From the NCBI RefSeq assembly GCF_020171725.1, contig NZ_JAIVAJ010000001.1:372001-436000 (forward strand): a DNA stretch of 64,000 nt, written 5' to 3'. Numbering within the stretch: the stretch's first letter is position 1; every line of letters starts with the position of its first letter. A program made the translations under genes and the position numbers. The notes beneath the pieces are model-generated. The model had not been told where the DNA came from and ran no database searches. It worked only from the letters and a program-made list of their open reading frames with translations. Source of the DNA: Halobacillus litoralis (GTDB taxonomy: Bacteria; Bacillota; Bacilli; Bacillales; Halobacillaceae). Positions 36,555 through 46,651 of this stretch are shown in pieces.

Positions 36555-38422
36555 TATTTGCCAACCCCTTTCTTAATATCTCTTTCTAACTCTTCTTTAT
36601 GAATGTGATGACCTAAATCATCTTTCAATGAACGAGTCAGCATTGAGCCGAGTGTGATGCCCATACCAACAAATACAGCAATCAGCCACGCACTGTCATC
36701 CACTTGATAAATGAATCCGAAACCTGCAATGAACAGGCCAAGTGACATGATAAACGGTAGAATAGAACCGTTCGGCATGTGAATGTCTCCCAGTGGTTCG
36801 GCTGCAGTCATTTCATTCTTACCATCCATTTTCTCTACCCACAACGGATCCAGACCACGTACAAGTGGCGTCTGAACAAAGTTGTAGTGTGGCGGTGGAG
36901 AAGGAATTGCCCATTCAAGGGTACGACCATTCCAAGGGTCTCTTCCACATTTAGGTTCTTTGTAAGCCGTGTAGATTACGTTAATCAGGAAGATGATGGT
37001 ACCAATCGCCATCAGGAAGGCACCGATAGTACTGATCAAGTTACCTGTATTCAGTCCTTGACCGTCTAAGAATACCCAGTAACGACGTGGCATTCCCATA
37101 AGTCCAAGGAAATGCTGAATGAAGAACGTCAGGTGGAAACCGACAAAGAACGGCCAGAACGCCAGTTTACCAAGCTTTTCATTCAAAATCTTACCGAACA
37201 TAACCGGCCACCAGTAATGCAGGCCAGCGAAGATACCAAATACAACTCCTCCAACAATTACGTAGTGGAAGTGACCGACAACGAAGTACGTATCATGGTA
37301 CTGATAGTCGGCAGCCGCTGCTGCAAGCATAACACCTGTCATACCACCAATTGTAAATGAAGGAATAAAGGCCACGGACCATAGCATGGCTGAAGTCATA
37401 CGGATTTGTCCGCCCCACATTGTAAACAGCCAGTTGAATATTTTAATACCAGTAGGAACGGCAATCGCCATCGTCGCTACCGCAAAGATTGAGTTTGCAA
37501 TCGGGCCCATACCCACTGTGAACATGTGGTGTGCCCATACCATAAAGCCTAAGAAACCGATTAGAACGGTAGCGAAAACCATCGCGGAATAACCGAATAG
37601 TCGTTTCTTAGAGAATGTTGAGAAGATATCACTGAACGCACCGAATAACGGCAGGATCAGAATGTATACTTCTGGGTGACCGAAGATCCAGAATAAGTGT
37701 TCCCAGATGATAACGTTACCACCAAGTCCCACGTCAAAGAAAGCGGATCCAAACATACGGTCAAACATCATCAGGAACAGACCAACTGTAAGAGCTGGGA
37801 ATGCGAATAGAATAAGCGCACTCACTACGAATGAAGACCAAGTGAATAATGGCATACGCATGTATGTCATTCCTGGTGCTCTCATGTTAACGATCGTTAC
37901 AAGGAAGTTAATCCCGGCAATCAAGGTTCCTGCCCCGGATATTTGTAACCCCATGACATAATAGTCTACACCGTGTCCAGGCGATGTAGTGGATAATGGA
38001 GCATAGTTCGTCCAACCAGCATCAGGTGCTCCACCTGTAAACCATGAAACGTTCAGCATAACTCCCCCGAAGAAGAATAACCAGAACCCTAATGAGTTCA
38101 AGAATGGGAATGCAACGTCTCGTGCTCCGATTTGTAATGGAACTACGGCATTCATTAAAGCAAAGATCAACGGCATGGCCGCTAAGAATATCATGGTTGT
38201 ACCGTGCATCGTAATCATTTCGTTATAAAGTCCAGCTGCCAGAAACTCATTGTCTGGTTTCATCAGCTGAATACGAATCAACATCGCTTCCAAACCACCG
38301 ACCAGGAAGAAAAAACCGCCTGTGTACAAATAGAGTAGAGCAATCTTTTTGTGGTCCACAGTTGTTAAATAGTCCCATAAGGTAGCAAAGAAGCCACTTT
38401 TTTGCGCAGCTGCAGTACTCAC
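36554..38422 (-). CDS. ctaD: Cytochrome c oxidase subunit I (CtaD)
   Basis: Heme-copper oxidase catalytic subunit. 622 residues, with extra C-terminal helices as in Bacillus caa3 enzymes. Visible are the active-site stretch FWIFGHPEVYILILP (Cu-B histidine, crosslinked Tyr, D-channel Glu of A1-type oxidases), WAHHMF (Cu-B histidine pair) and YFVVGHFHYVIVGG (heme a/a3 ligands). The start is a GTG at 38422 behind GGGAGGT. Confidence 0.97.
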   Translation of the reverse strand: MSTAAAQKSGFFATLWDYLTTVDHKKIALLYLYTGGFFFLVGGLEAMLIRIQLMKPDNEFLAAGLYNEMITMHGTTMIFLAAMPLIFALMNAVVPLQIGARDVAFPFLNSLGFWLFFFGGVMLNVSWFTGGAPDAGWTNYAPLSTTSPGHGVDYYVMGLQISGAGTLIAGINFLVTIVNMRAPGMTYMRMPLFTWSSFVVSALILFAFPALTVGLFLMMFDRMFGSAFFDVGLGGNVIIWEHLFWIFGHPEVYILILPLFGAFSDIFSTFSKKRLFGYSAMVFATVLIGFLGFMVWAHHMFTVGMGPIANSIFAVATMAIAVPTGIKIFNWLFTMWGGQIRMTSAMLWSVAFIPSFTIGGMTGVMLAAAAADYQYHDTYFVVGHFHYVIVGGVVFGIFAGLHYWWPVMFGKILNEKLGKLAFWPFFVGFHLTFFIQHFLGLMGMPRRYWVFLDGQGLNTGNLISTIGAFLMAIGTIIFLINVIYTAYKEPKCGRDPWNGRTLEWAIPSPPPHYNFVQTPLVRGLDPLWVEKMDGKNEMTAAEPLGDIHMPNGSILPFIMSLGLFIAGFGFIYQVDDSAWLIAVFVGMGITLGSMLTRSLKDDLGHHIHKEELERDIKKGVGK

Positions 38423-38459
38423 GCTTTAACCTCCCTTTGTTCAAACCTTCTCATAAATC

Positions 38460-39554
38460 TTAATTTTCAGACTGTGTTGGTGCGTCTACACCCACATCAC
38501 TGTGGTCGAGTTGCAACAGATATTCAGCAATTTTTTCAGCTTGATCTCTTTTTTCTTCTTTTGTAAGATCTGCGAATTGCTCCCCTTCAAATACAGCAGG
38601 CATTTTGTTACCCGGCTTGTATTCGTCAGGATTCAGAATCCAGTCTGTCAAATTCTCTTGTGTAGGATCCAGGATCCCAGCGATACGTTCGCGGTTTGCG
38701 AAGTTCGACAAGTTCGGTCCTACGCCCATTGGAGCATTACCGATTGCGTGACAGGACATACAGTTATTGTTAAATAGATCCTGTCCCTCTTGGGCTGTGC
38801 TTGTTTCTGGTTCTGCCTCTGGGTCTATGTTACGTAAATCTTCTTTAAATTGCTCAAACTTCTCTGGACTGACCGCAATCACACGGAAATCCATCAAAGA
38901 GTGAGAAGGACCACAAAGTTCAGTACAGTGCCCCCAGTAAACGCCTTCTTCATAGGCTTCTAAGTACATGGTATTGATATTTTCCCCAGGGTTCGTATCC
39001 ATCTTACCTGCGATGGACGGCAGCCAGAACGAGTGAATCACATCTGTCGCTTTCATGTCTAAATAAACTCTTTCTCCTACTGGAATATAGAGCTCCTGAC
39101 TTGTCGATACCTCTTCACCTTGATAATTGAAATGCCACCAATACTGGTTACCCGTTACTTCAACGGTCAGCACCCCATCATCACCTTGCGTCGACTGGTC
39201 AGCTAAATCGAATGTTGCTTGTACAGTCGGTACGGCAAGGACTAACAGAAGGATAATCGGAATAACTGTCCAAATTATCTCTAATGTTTTGTTTCCTTCA
39301 ACCTGCTTCGGGACTACGTCCTCATCACCTTTTTTCTGGCGATAGCGAATCAGGACAAAGGCATAGATTGCCATAACAATAATGAAGACAAAGATCATTA
39401 TTGCAATACTGATCATCATTAGATCAAATATTAAGTCCGCCCCATAGCCCTTGGGCCTTAAGGCACTCAAATTCTCTTGACCACAGCCTGATAAGATCAA
39501 GGCTAGAGTACCAAATAAAAATAAGGAACGGAATTTTCCCATCCAACCTCTCAT
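38460..39554 (-). CDS. ctaC: Cytochrome c oxidase subunit II with fused cytochrome c domain (CtaC)
   Basis: 364 residues: lipoprotein signal with lipobox LILSGC (Cys24), two membrane helices, a Cu-A cupredoxin domain with the ligand set in HCTELCGPSHSLMDF, and a C-terminal heme c domain with CMSCH and a distal Met in GNKMPAV. This makes the enzyme a caa3-type oxidase that takes electrons from cytochrome c. The ATG at 39554 follows GAGAGG. An unusual hairpin lies between it and ctaB. Confidence 0.97.
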   Translation of the reverse strand: MRGWMGKFRSLFLFGTLALILSGCGQENLSALRPKGYGADLIFDLMMISIAIMIFVFIIVMAIYAFVLIRYRQKKGDEDVVPKQVEGNKTLEIIWTVIPIILLLVLAVPTVQATFDLADQSTQGDDGVLTVEVTGNQYWWHFNYQGEEVSTSQELYIPVGERVYLDMKATDVIHSFWLPSIAGKMDTNPGENINTMYLEAYEEGVYWGHCTELCGPSHSLMDFRVIAVSPEKFEQFKEDLRNIDPEAEPETSTAQEGQDLFNNNCMSCHAIGNAPMGVGPNLSNFANRERIAGILDPTQENLTDWILNPDEYKPGNKMPAVFEGEQFADLTKEEKRDQAEKIAEYLLQLDHSDVGVDAPTQSEN

Positions 39555-39595
39555 GAGTGATACCTCTCTTTCTCTTATATCTTTATTTATTAGGA

Positions 39596-39621
39596 ACTAG
39601 TTCACGTTTCCGTGAACTAGT
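39596..39621 (-). other. Strong hairpin without U-tract between ctaB and ctaC
   Basis: A perfect 11-bp stem, ACTAGTTCACG / CGTGAACTAGT, with a four-base TTTC loop. On the minus strand it is followed by TCCTAATAAA and on the plus strand by ACTCTAAAAA, so it is not a canonical intrinsic terminator. It may act in mRNA processing or stability, giving ctaCDEF a different level from ctaB. Confidence 0.65.
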
Positions 39622-39624
39622 ACT

Positions 39625-40563
39625 CTAAAAAGGTAAGGGTAGCGTTACGATTACCATAGCGAAGAACATGATGGTCAAATAGTTCAATGAGAATATGAAC
39701 ATCCATGTCGCCCATTTGTAATCATCCTTCATGAAGAAACCAGCTATCCCTAATATGAGCCAGCCGAAGGATAAAATAAACGCAATTGTGAGAAAAACAT
39801 TTCCTAGTGAGGCTAAATAAATCGGTAATGGAAGAAGGCAGGCAACATAAATCACAATCTGTCGTTTCGTCATAGCAAAGCCATGCACGACAGGAAGCAT
39901 TGGGATTCCTGCAGCTTGATACTCTTCTTTTTTCTTAATAGCCAGGGCTAAAAAGTGTGGTGTCTGCCAAATAAACATCATTAAGAACAGAATAAAGGCC
40001 TCTAGTTGAAGTCCAGGGTCCACGGCTGACCAGCCGATCAGTGGTGGAACAGCACCGGAGAAGCTTCCGACTACTGTATTAATTGTGTACCTTCTCTTAG
40101 ACCACATCGTGTAAAGGACGACGTAAACAAACCATCCGAACGCTCCCCAGAGAGCGGCTTCAACGGTTGTCAGCATCAAAATCAGGAAACCTGCGATCGA
40201 TACGCTGATTCCAAGCGCCTTCACGAATGTCAAGGACATTGTGCCGGTTACCGTAGGTCTGTTTTGCGTACGAGACATGATCGGATCAATGTCACGGTCA
40301 TACCAGTTATTTATGATACAGCCTCCTGCGATAACGAAAGCGGTTCCGAGCATTGTAAGCACAAAGGAACCCCAATGATCCGTGAAAGCTGAACCAGTAA
40401 AGTATAACGCAAGCCAAAATCCTGCGAAGGTTGTAATTAAGTTGGAATTGATAATCCCCACTTTGATCAGACTTTTAATATCAGCTAACAATGAGGACTC
40501 ACGGACGGTCGATTGACCCATTAAATCCGCGGAAGCAGACTCTATTGTTCTTGGGTTATCCAT
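39625..40563 (-). CDS. ctaB: Protoheme IX farnesyltransferase (heme O synthase) CtaB
   Basis: UbiA-type prenyltransferase that converts heme B to heme O. 312 residues with eight to nine helices and the substrate motif NNWYDRDIDPIMSRTQNRP. Heme O is the substrate of CtaA encoded divergently. The ATG at 40563 is behind GGAGGAA. Confidence 0.96.
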   Translation of the reverse strand: MDNPRTIESASADLMGQSTVRESSLLADIKSLIKVGIINSNLITTFAGFWLALYFTGSAFTDHWGSFVLTMLGTAFVIAGGCIINNWYDRDIDPIMSRTQNRPTVTGTMSLTFVKALGISVSIAGFLILMLTTVEAALWGAFGWFVYVVLYTMWSKRRYTINTVVGSFSGAVPPLIGWSAVDPGLQLEAFILFLMMFIWQTPHFLALAIKKKEEYQAAGIPMLPVVHGFAMTKRQIVIYVACLLPLPIYLASLGNVFLTIAFILSFGWLILGIAGFFMKDDYKWATWMFIFSLNYLTIMFFAMVIVTLPLPF

Positions 40564-40681
40564 CGTAATATCTTCCTCCTTCTACCTCTCTGACAAACCT
40601 GCTGGAGGTCATCTAATGTCAGTCGAGGGTCGTTTCAAGTTCAGGCACAACAACGCACCGCTTCCTCGAAACATCAAAATT

Positions 40682-40690
40682 ATTGTATCA
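40682..40690 (-). promoter_or_regulatory. Candidate extended -10 promoter for ctaB
   Basis: TGATACAAT on the minus strand, about 120 bp upstream of the ctaB start. It would leave a long leader. The -35 is weak. Confidence 0.4.
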
Positions 40691-40911
40691 TGGAATCTTA
40701 CATCTATCTATTTTAACTCAAGAATTTTATTTATTTGTGACAACTTTGTGAAGCCTATACTTGCCTATTATCCACCATTTCAGGTCGTTTTAACAGGTTT
40801 TTTGGTGATTTCTTTATCGTCCTCTTATTTAGGCACACCTCTACAGTTCTAGCAGAGGGGGGGAGACTTTGCAACCTTTTCTGTTGATACAATGAATAAA
40901 TGCTTGTGAAA

Positions 40912-40920
40912 TGGTATGAT
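40912..40920 (+). promoter_or_regulatory. Candidate extended -10 promoter for ctaA
   Basis: TGGTATGAT, 35 bp upstream of the ctaA ATG. The -35 is poor, which would suit an activator-dependent promoter. Confidence 0.45.
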
Positions 40921-40955
40921 ATGGTTCGTTGTACTAAAATAAAGGAGATCAATCT

Positions 40956-41867
40956 ATGAAGTTGTTAAAGTCACTGGCCATCCTCTCTACCGTTGGTATG
41001 TTGCTCGTACTGCTGGGTGGAGCACTCGTTACCAAAACAGAATCAGGAATGGGATGCGGAAACAGTTGGCCGCTCTGCCACGGTGAACTCGTCCCCTCTA
41101 ATATCGACATGGAAATGATCATTGAACTCAGTCACCGGGTCATCTCCGGCTCTGTCGGGCTGTTGGTCCTTGCTCTGTCTGTTCTATCATGGAAGAAAAT
41201 CGGAGACATACGTGAAGTGAAATTTTTAGCGTTCCTCGCCTTTTTCTTTTTACTGGCACAGGGTCTAATCGGGGCAGCTGCTGTGAAGTGGGGGCAATCT
41301 GATTTCGTGCTTGCGATGCATTTCGGAATATCGCTTGTCTCTTTTTCTGCTGTATTGTTACTCTCATTGATCATATTTGAGATCGACCGAAAGTTCGAGG
41401 CGGATTCGTTATCTATCAGGAAATCATTCCGTCACCTTCTTTACGGTCTAGCGACATACACACTTATCGTCGTCTACACAGGTGCTCTTGTCCGTCATAC
41501 ATACTCAAGCATGGCATGCAGCGACTGGCCATTCTGCGTCAACGACTCCCCTTTAGATGTGTCGTCATACGGATTATACCAGTGGATTCAAATGGGGCAC
41601 CGATTACTGGCAGCAGGGGTGGTCATTTGGACGATCATCATGTTCATCAAAGCCTTACAAGATTATAAAGAAAGTAATCTGATGAAAAAGGGTTGGCTGA
41701 TTGCCGTCATTCTCATGGCCGCTCAAGTCATGCTCGGCGCACTTGTCATTGCTACCTACGTACACCTGACATTTGCTTTACTGCACGCACTTGTCATTTC
41801 TCTTTATGTCGGTTTACTCTCCTATTTCATCCTTCTTTCGTTAAGAAGCAGAGGGAACCCTGATTAA
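40956..41867 (+). CDS. ctaA: Heme A synthase CtaA
   Basis: Membrane monooxygenase that oxidises heme O to heme A. 303 residues, eight helices in two related halves, with heme-ligand histidines (ELSHRVISG, QMGHRLLAAG and others) and the cysteine pairs GMGCGNSWPLCHG and MACSDWPFCVN known in Bacillus CtaA. AAAGGAG precedes the ATG. Divergent from ctaB. Confidence 0.95.
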   Translation: MKLLKSLAILSTVGMLLVLLGGALVTKTESGMGCGNSWPLCHGELVPSNIDMEMIIELSHRVISGSVGLLVLALSVLSWKKIGDIREVKFLAFLAFFFLLAQGLIGAAAVKWGQSDFVLAMHFGISLVSFSAVLLLSLIIFEIDRKFEADSLSIRKSFRHLLYGLATYTLIVVYTGALVRHTYSSMACSDWPFCVNDSPLDVSSYGLYQWIQMGHRLLAAGVVIWTIIMFIKALQDYKESNLMKKGWLIAVILMAAQVMLGALVIATYVHLTFALLHALVISLYVGLLSYFILLSLRSRGNPD

Positions 41868-41876
41868 ATCCAAACA

Positions 41877-41909
41877 TAAAAAAGCCAGGGCGGCTGCCCT
41901 GGCTTTTTC
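41877..41909. terminator. Bidirectional terminator between ctaA and pycA
   Basis: AAAAGCCAGGGC / GCCCTGGCTTTT with a short loop and T-runs on both strands. Confidence 0.9.
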
Positions 41910-41918
41910 ATAAAGTTC

Positions 41919-44900
41919 TTATTCGAATTCGATGAGTAGATCACCGACGTGAATGGCTTCATTATTTCCCACATAAATATCTTTAATCACGCCATCAAAT
42001 GGAGCCTGAACCGTCGTTTCCATCTTCATCGCTTCGGTGATCATGAGATGATCACCTTTGCTCACTTTTTCACCTTTGGAAGAAATCACTTTAATGACTG
42101 TCCCAGGCATCGTGGCACCGATGTGCTTCTCATTCGCTTTATCCGCTTTAGGTCTCTGCTGCACGGCCGCCTTCACGTTTTCATCACGGATCACGACTTC
42201 ACGTGACTGACCATTCAACTCAAAATAAATCGTCCTAGTTCCGTCGACTTGCGCTTCTCCAACAGACACTAGCTTCACAATAAGCGTTTTCCCCTGCTCG
42301 ATCTCAACTTCGATTTCTTCTCCGAGCCTCATGCCATAGAAGAAGGTCGGCGTGTCGAGAACCGACATATCACCGTATTGCTCAGTGAACTTCTGATAGT
42401 CCATGAACACTTTTGGATAAAGGGCATAACTGATCATGTCAAAACTTGTAACAGGTCTGTTCAACTTATGGAAAAGTGTCTCTTTCAAATCTTTGAAATC
42501 AACAGGGTCCAGCAGTTCACCAGGTCTCACTTGAAGGGGTTCCCGACCTTTCAGAATGATCTGCTGCAATTCGGAAGGGAATCCGCCGTAAGGCTTACCT
42601 AAATACCCTTGGAACAACTGAATGACACTATCAGGAAAGTCCATGGATTGACCCTGCTCGTAAATATCATCTTCTGTCAAATCGTTCTGTACCATGAACA
42701 GAGCCATGTCCCCTACCACTTTCGAAGAAGGCGTAACTTTGACAAGATCACCGAACATATCATTTACACGGCGGTACATCGTTTTCACTTCGCTAAAGCG
42801 GTCGCCGAGACCTACTGCTTTAGCTTGCTGCTGTAGGTTACTATACTGACCTCCAGGCATTTCGTGGTGGTAAACCTCTGTGTGAGGCGCCCTCATACCG
42901 CTTTCGAAATCTTGATAAAAGTTACGTGTATCCTCCCAGTAATGTCCGAGCTGCTCATAAGCATCAATGTCTATGTTCGGCTTCCGTTCGCTGCCTTCAA
43001 GGGCGTAGTAAAGGCTGTTAGCACTAGGCTGGGAAGTGAGGCCAGCCATTGAGCCGGTCGCAACGTCAACGATGTCAACCCCTGCTTCCACAGCTCTTGC
43101 ATAAGTAAGGATTCCATTTCCACTTGTATCGTGTGTATGCAGGTGAATGGGAATCTCCACGGTTTCTTTCAAGGCTGTTATGAGTTGGTAAGCCGCTTCT
43201 GGTTTCAAGAGACCTGCCATATCTTTAATACCAAGAATATGAGCTCCAGCATCTTCCAATTCTTTAGCTAAATTCTTATAATACTCTAGGTCATACTTAG
43301 GACGTGTTGGGTCCAGTATGTCTCCTGTATAACACATCGCCGCCTCCGCTACTTTGCCATTTTCACGAACCGCTTCGATCGTAAGTTTCATCCCTTCCAC
43401 CCAGTTCAGACTGTCGAAGATGCGAAACACGTCAATTCCCGCATTCGCACTCTTTTCTACAAATTCTCGAATCAAGTTATCCGGGTAGTTCTTGTATCCT
43501 ACCGCATTGGAAGCTCTCAGCAGCATTTGGAACAAAACATTAGGTGCTTTTTCTCGCATCTTCAATAACCTTGACCAAGGATCCTCATTTAGGAAGCGGT
43601 ACGAAACATCGAATGTCGCGCCTCCCCACATTTCAAATGAGAATAAATCAGGAAGAAGACGGGCAGTAGGCTCCGCAATCGCCTCCAAGTCTTTCGTACG
43701 AACCCTTGTTGCGAGAAGGGATTGGTGTGCATCTCGGAACGTTGTGTCGGTCAGTAGGACTTCCGGGCGCTTCTTAACCCAGTCTGCAAGGCCATCTGGA
43801 CCGAGCTCATCTAAAATCTGCTTTGTCCCGTCCGGCATCGGCTCAGAATATTTAACATAAGGAACTCTCGGTTTATTGAAGGTGGGTTTATTTCGGTTCC
43901 CATAGCCTTCAAACCCGTTAATTGTACGATCAGCAATGTAGGTCAACATCTTCGTGCCACGGTCTTTGCGTTTAGGGAAGACGAACAATTCCGGTGAACG
44001 ATCAATAAACGTCGTATCATATTCTCCGTTCAGGAACTGCTTATGCTGTACAACATTTTCAAGGAAGGGAATATTCGTCTTAATTCCGCGAATACGAAAT
44101 TCTTTAAGGTTACGAACCATCTTGTGAGCCGCTTGATCGAAACTCAAGGCCCATGTAGACAATTTGACAAGTAAGGAGTCGTAATAGGGTGAAATGACAG
44201 CGCCTTGGAACCCGTTTCCTGCATCCAGTCGCACACCAAAGCCTCCACCAGAACGGTAGGCCATAATTTTACCCGTGTCTGGCATAAAGTTATTGAGCGG
44301 ATCCTCTGTCGTTACCCGTGATTGAATGGCATAACCATGTGTCCTGATGTCTTCCTGCTTAGGAATCGCAATCTCTTTAGAGTGAAGCGCATGCCCTTCT
44401 GCGACTTTGATTTGTGTCTGTACGATATCGACGCCTGTAATCATTTCGGTAATGGTATGCTCAACTTGAACACGTGGGTTTACCTCAATGAAATAAAACT
44501 CTTGACCTGTCACGAGGAATTCAACTGTACCCGCATTGATATAGTTCACGTTGTTCATCAGTTTTACCGCTGCTTCGCAAATGCGTTCGCGGAGACTGTC
44601 GTCCAGTGCTACGCTCGGGGCAACTTCAACGACCTTCTGGTGCCTCCTCTGAACAGAACAATCGCGCTCATAAAGGTGAACGAGGTTCCCGTCACGATCC
44701 CCAATGATTTGCACCTCTATGTGCTTCGGCTGCTCAATCAGCTTCTCCACATAGACTTCGTCACTACCAAATGCAGCGCGTGCTTCAGAACGGGCGCGGT
44801 CATAGGCCTCTTCCAGGGATTCACTGTTACGTACGACACGCATCCCACGGCCACCGCCACCCATTGCTGCTTTTATCATGAGCGGGTAGCCATTGTTTTG

Positions 44901-45362
44901 AGCGAAACGTCTCACCTCTTCAAGACCACTAACCGGTCCGTCACTCCCAGGGATGACCGGAATGTCAGCTGCGATGGCCTGTTCTCTTGCTTTCACCTTA
45001 TCTCCGAACATATGCAGTTGTTCACTGTTCGGTCCGATAAAGATAAGTCCTTCCTCTTCACATCGCTCAGCAAAGTGGATATTCTCTGAAAGAAACCCGT
45101 ACCCAGGGTGAATCGCATCAACGCCTACGCTTTTTGCAATTTCAATAATGCCTTCAATATCCAGGTAAGCATCAATCGGCTTCTTCCCTTCACCTACTAA
45201 ATATGCTTCATCTGCCTTGTAGCGGTGATAGGATCCCGTGTCTTCTTGTGAGTAGACCGCCACGGTACGAATATTCAACTCTGTACACGCTCTGAACACA
45301 CGGATCGCAATTTCTCCGCGGTTTGCAACAAGCACCTTGTCAATCTTCTTCAATTCTGCCAT
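41919..45362 (-). CDS. pycA: Pyruvate carboxylase
   Basis: Biotin enzyme that carboxylates pyruvate to oxaloacetate (anaplerosis). 1147 residues: biotin carboxylase domain (about 1-450, with MIKAAMGGGGRGMRVV ATP loop), carboxyltransferase domain (about 525-800, TDTTFRDAHQSLLATRVRT), and biotin carrier at the C-terminus (ITEAMKMETTVQAPF). Its ATG lies inside the last codons of ftsW (13-base overlap) behind GAGGAGTGA, indicating co-transcription. The ftsW-pycA-ctaA order is as in B. subtilis. Confidence 0.98.
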   Translation of the reverse strand: MAELKKIDKVLVANRGEIAIRVFRACTELNIRTVAVYSQEDTGSYHRYKADEAYLVGEGKKPIDAYLDIEGIIEIAKSVGVDAIHPGYGFLSENIHFAERCEEEGLIFIGPNSEQLHMFGDKVKAREQAIAADIPVIPGSDGPVSGLEEVRRFAQNNGYPLMIKAAMGGGGRGMRVVRNSESLEEAYDRARSEARAAFGSDEVYVEKLIEQPKHIEVQIIGDRDGNLVHLYERDCSVQRRHQKVVEVAPSVALDDSLRERICEAAVKLMNNVNYINAGTVEFLVTGQEFYFIEVNPRVQVEHTITEMITGVDIVQTQIKVAEGHALHSKEIAIPKQEDIRTHGYAIQSRVTTEDPLNNFMPDTGKIMAYRSGGGFGVRLDAGNGFQGAVISPYYDSLLVKLSTWALSFDQAAHKMVRNLKEFRIRGIKTNIPFLENVVQHKQFLNGEYDTTFIDRSPELFVFPKRKDRGTKMLTYIADRTINGFEGYGNRNKPTFNKPRVPYVKYSEPMPDGTKQILDELGPDGLADWVKKRPEVLLTDTTFRDAHQSLLATRVRTKDLEAIAEPTARLLPDLFSFEMWGGATFDVSYRFLNEDPWSRLLKMREKAPNVLFQMLLRASNAVGYKNYPDNLIREFVEKSANAGIDVFRIFDSLNWVEGMKLTIEAVRENGKVAEAAMCYTGDILDPTRPKYDLEYYKNLAKELEDAGAHILGIKDMAGLLKPEAAYQLITALKETVEIPIHLHTHDTSGNGILTYARAVEAGVDIVDVATGSMAGLTSQPSANSLYYALEGSERKPNIDIDAYEQLGHYWEDTRNFYQDFESGMRAPHTEVYHHEMPGGQYSNLQQQAKAVGLGDRFSEVKTMYRRVNDMFGDLVKVTPSSKVVGDMALFMVQNDLTEDDIYEQGQSMDFPDSVIQLFQGYLGKPYGGFPSELQQIILKGREPLQVRPGELLDPVDFKDLKETLFHKLNRPVTSFDMISYALYPKVFMDYQKFTEQYGDMSVLDTPTFFYGMRLGEEIEVEIEQGKTLIVKLVSVGEAQVDGTRTIYFELNGQSREVVIRDENVKAAVQQRPKADKANEKHIGATMPGTVIKVISSKGEKVSKGDHLMITEAMKMETTVQAPFDGVIKDIYVGNNEAIHVGDLLIEFE

Positions 45363-46543
45363 GATCTCACTCCTCGATTTGTCGTCGCTTCCTTGTCTTC
45401 ATTTACAACATGCACTTCTTCTTCATCTTTCTCTTGTTCTTTCTGTTTTACATGTCTTGCTATATTGTTTAAAATCCCGACCGCTATCATTAAAATAACG
45501 AGCGATGATCCACCATAACTAACGAAAGGAAGTGTGACCCCTGTAATCGGGAGAATGCCGCTCATAGCCCCCAGGTTAATAAAAGCCTGAATACCGATCA
45601 TAGACGATATACCAATAGCCATTAAAGACCCGAACGCATCCCGGCATTTGGATGATATGTAGAACCCTCTAAGGACGATTAAAGCGAGAAGTCCTATCGT
45701 TATGCCCACACCTATAAAGCCTAATTCTTCAGCGATAACCGCCATAATGAAGTCTGTATGAGGGTGAGGCAGGTATCCGAGCTTCTGAACACCCTGCCCA
45801 AGCCCTTCTCCAACGATTCCTCCCGTTCCAATAGCTACATAGGATTGGATCAAGTGATACCCATCATCATCAGGAGACTCGAAAGGTTGATAAGCACCGG
45901 AAAATCGATTCAAGCGTTCATCCGTTGCCATCTGAGAGGCACCGAGCACAATCACAATCAATGTCGCTGCGACAAGCAGCAGGATGTGCTTCCATTTAAT
46001 ACCCGAGCTCATAATAATCAAACTTGCAATCAAACCGATAACGGCAGCGGAACCGATGTCAGGCTGCATTATAATTAAACCGAGTATCAGAATGGTTAAA
46101 ACCAACGGCGGTATGACCGCTTTACCGAAATCACTAATATATTTCTGCTTCTTCGCATATACCGAAGATAAGTATATAATCAATCCGACTTTTACAAACT
46201 CAGCCGGCTGAAAGTTCATAAACCCTAAGTTATACCAGGAAACCGCGTTGTTCACATTCGTCCCGAACACAAATAAAAATCCGAGAGATAACAACATGAA
46301 GATCACAATCGATTTCGTTAACCTCTGCCAGAACCGGTAAGGGATGGCGGAGAACACAAACATCATAATCAATCCTACTGCCAGCCACTGAATCTGTTTA
46401 ATAAGAAAATGGTCGCTCTCAAGCCCCCAGACCATCGGCCCGAATACCATACTGGCACTATAAATCATAATTGTTCCGAACGCCGCAAGCGCAATAGGGG
46501 CAAATAGTAAACTGAAGTCATATGTCTTTAATTGTCGTATCAT
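45350..46543 (-). CDS. ftsW: Septal peptidoglycan polymerase FtsW
   Basis: SEDS glycosyltransferase for division. 397 residues, about ten helices, with YLPHPHTDFIMAVIAEELG and TGVTLPFVSYGGSSL near the C-terminus. It has a charged cytoplasmic tail (KEQEKDEEEVHVVNEDKE). It sits between ylaN and pycA, the usual Bacillus location (ylaO), and is distinct from spoVE in the dcw cluster. Confidence 0.94.
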   Translation of the reverse strand: MIRQLKTYDFSLLFAPIALAAFGTIMIYSASMVFGPMVWGLESDHFLIKQIQWLAVGLIMMFVFSAIPYRFWQRLTKSIVIFMLLSLGFLFVFGTNVNNAVSWYNLGFMNFQPAEFVKVGLIIYLSSVYAKKQKYISDFGKAVIPPLVLTILILGLIIMQPDIGSAAVIGLIASLIIMSSGIKWKHILLLVAATLIVIVLGASQMATDERLNRFSGAYQPFESPDDDGYHLIQSYVAIGTGGIVGEGLGQGVQKLGYLPHPHTDFIMAVIAEELGFIGVGITIGLLALIVLRGFYISSKCRDAFGSLMAIGISSMIGIQAFINLGAMSGILPITGVTLPFVSYGGSSLVILMIAVGILNNIARHVKQKEQEKDEEEVHVVNEDKEATTNRGVRSWQN

Positions 46544-46603
46544 CGGTATTCACCCTACTTTTTCATATTTTCATAGACAAATGTCCTATAGCTCTCAAGA
46601 TAC

Positions 46604-46644
46604 AAAAAAACTCAAATTACAACAGGAGACGTCGCAATTTGAGT
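46604..46644 (-). terminator. Intrinsic terminator after ylaN
   Basis: ACTCAAATT / AATTTGAGT outer stem with partial inner pairing, then TTTTTTT on the minus strand. It separates ylaN from ftsW-pycA. Confidence 0.82.
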
Positions 46645-46651
46645 AAGTCTA

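Larger units (their letters stand above)
40564..40955. other. Divergent ctaB-ctaA regulatory region
   Basis: About 390 bp with no supported gene. It holds candidate promoters for both genes (40682-40690 minus; 40912-40920 plus). In B. subtilis this intergenic region is a target of the ResD response regulator; I could not identify a ResD site with confidence here. Confidence 0.6.
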
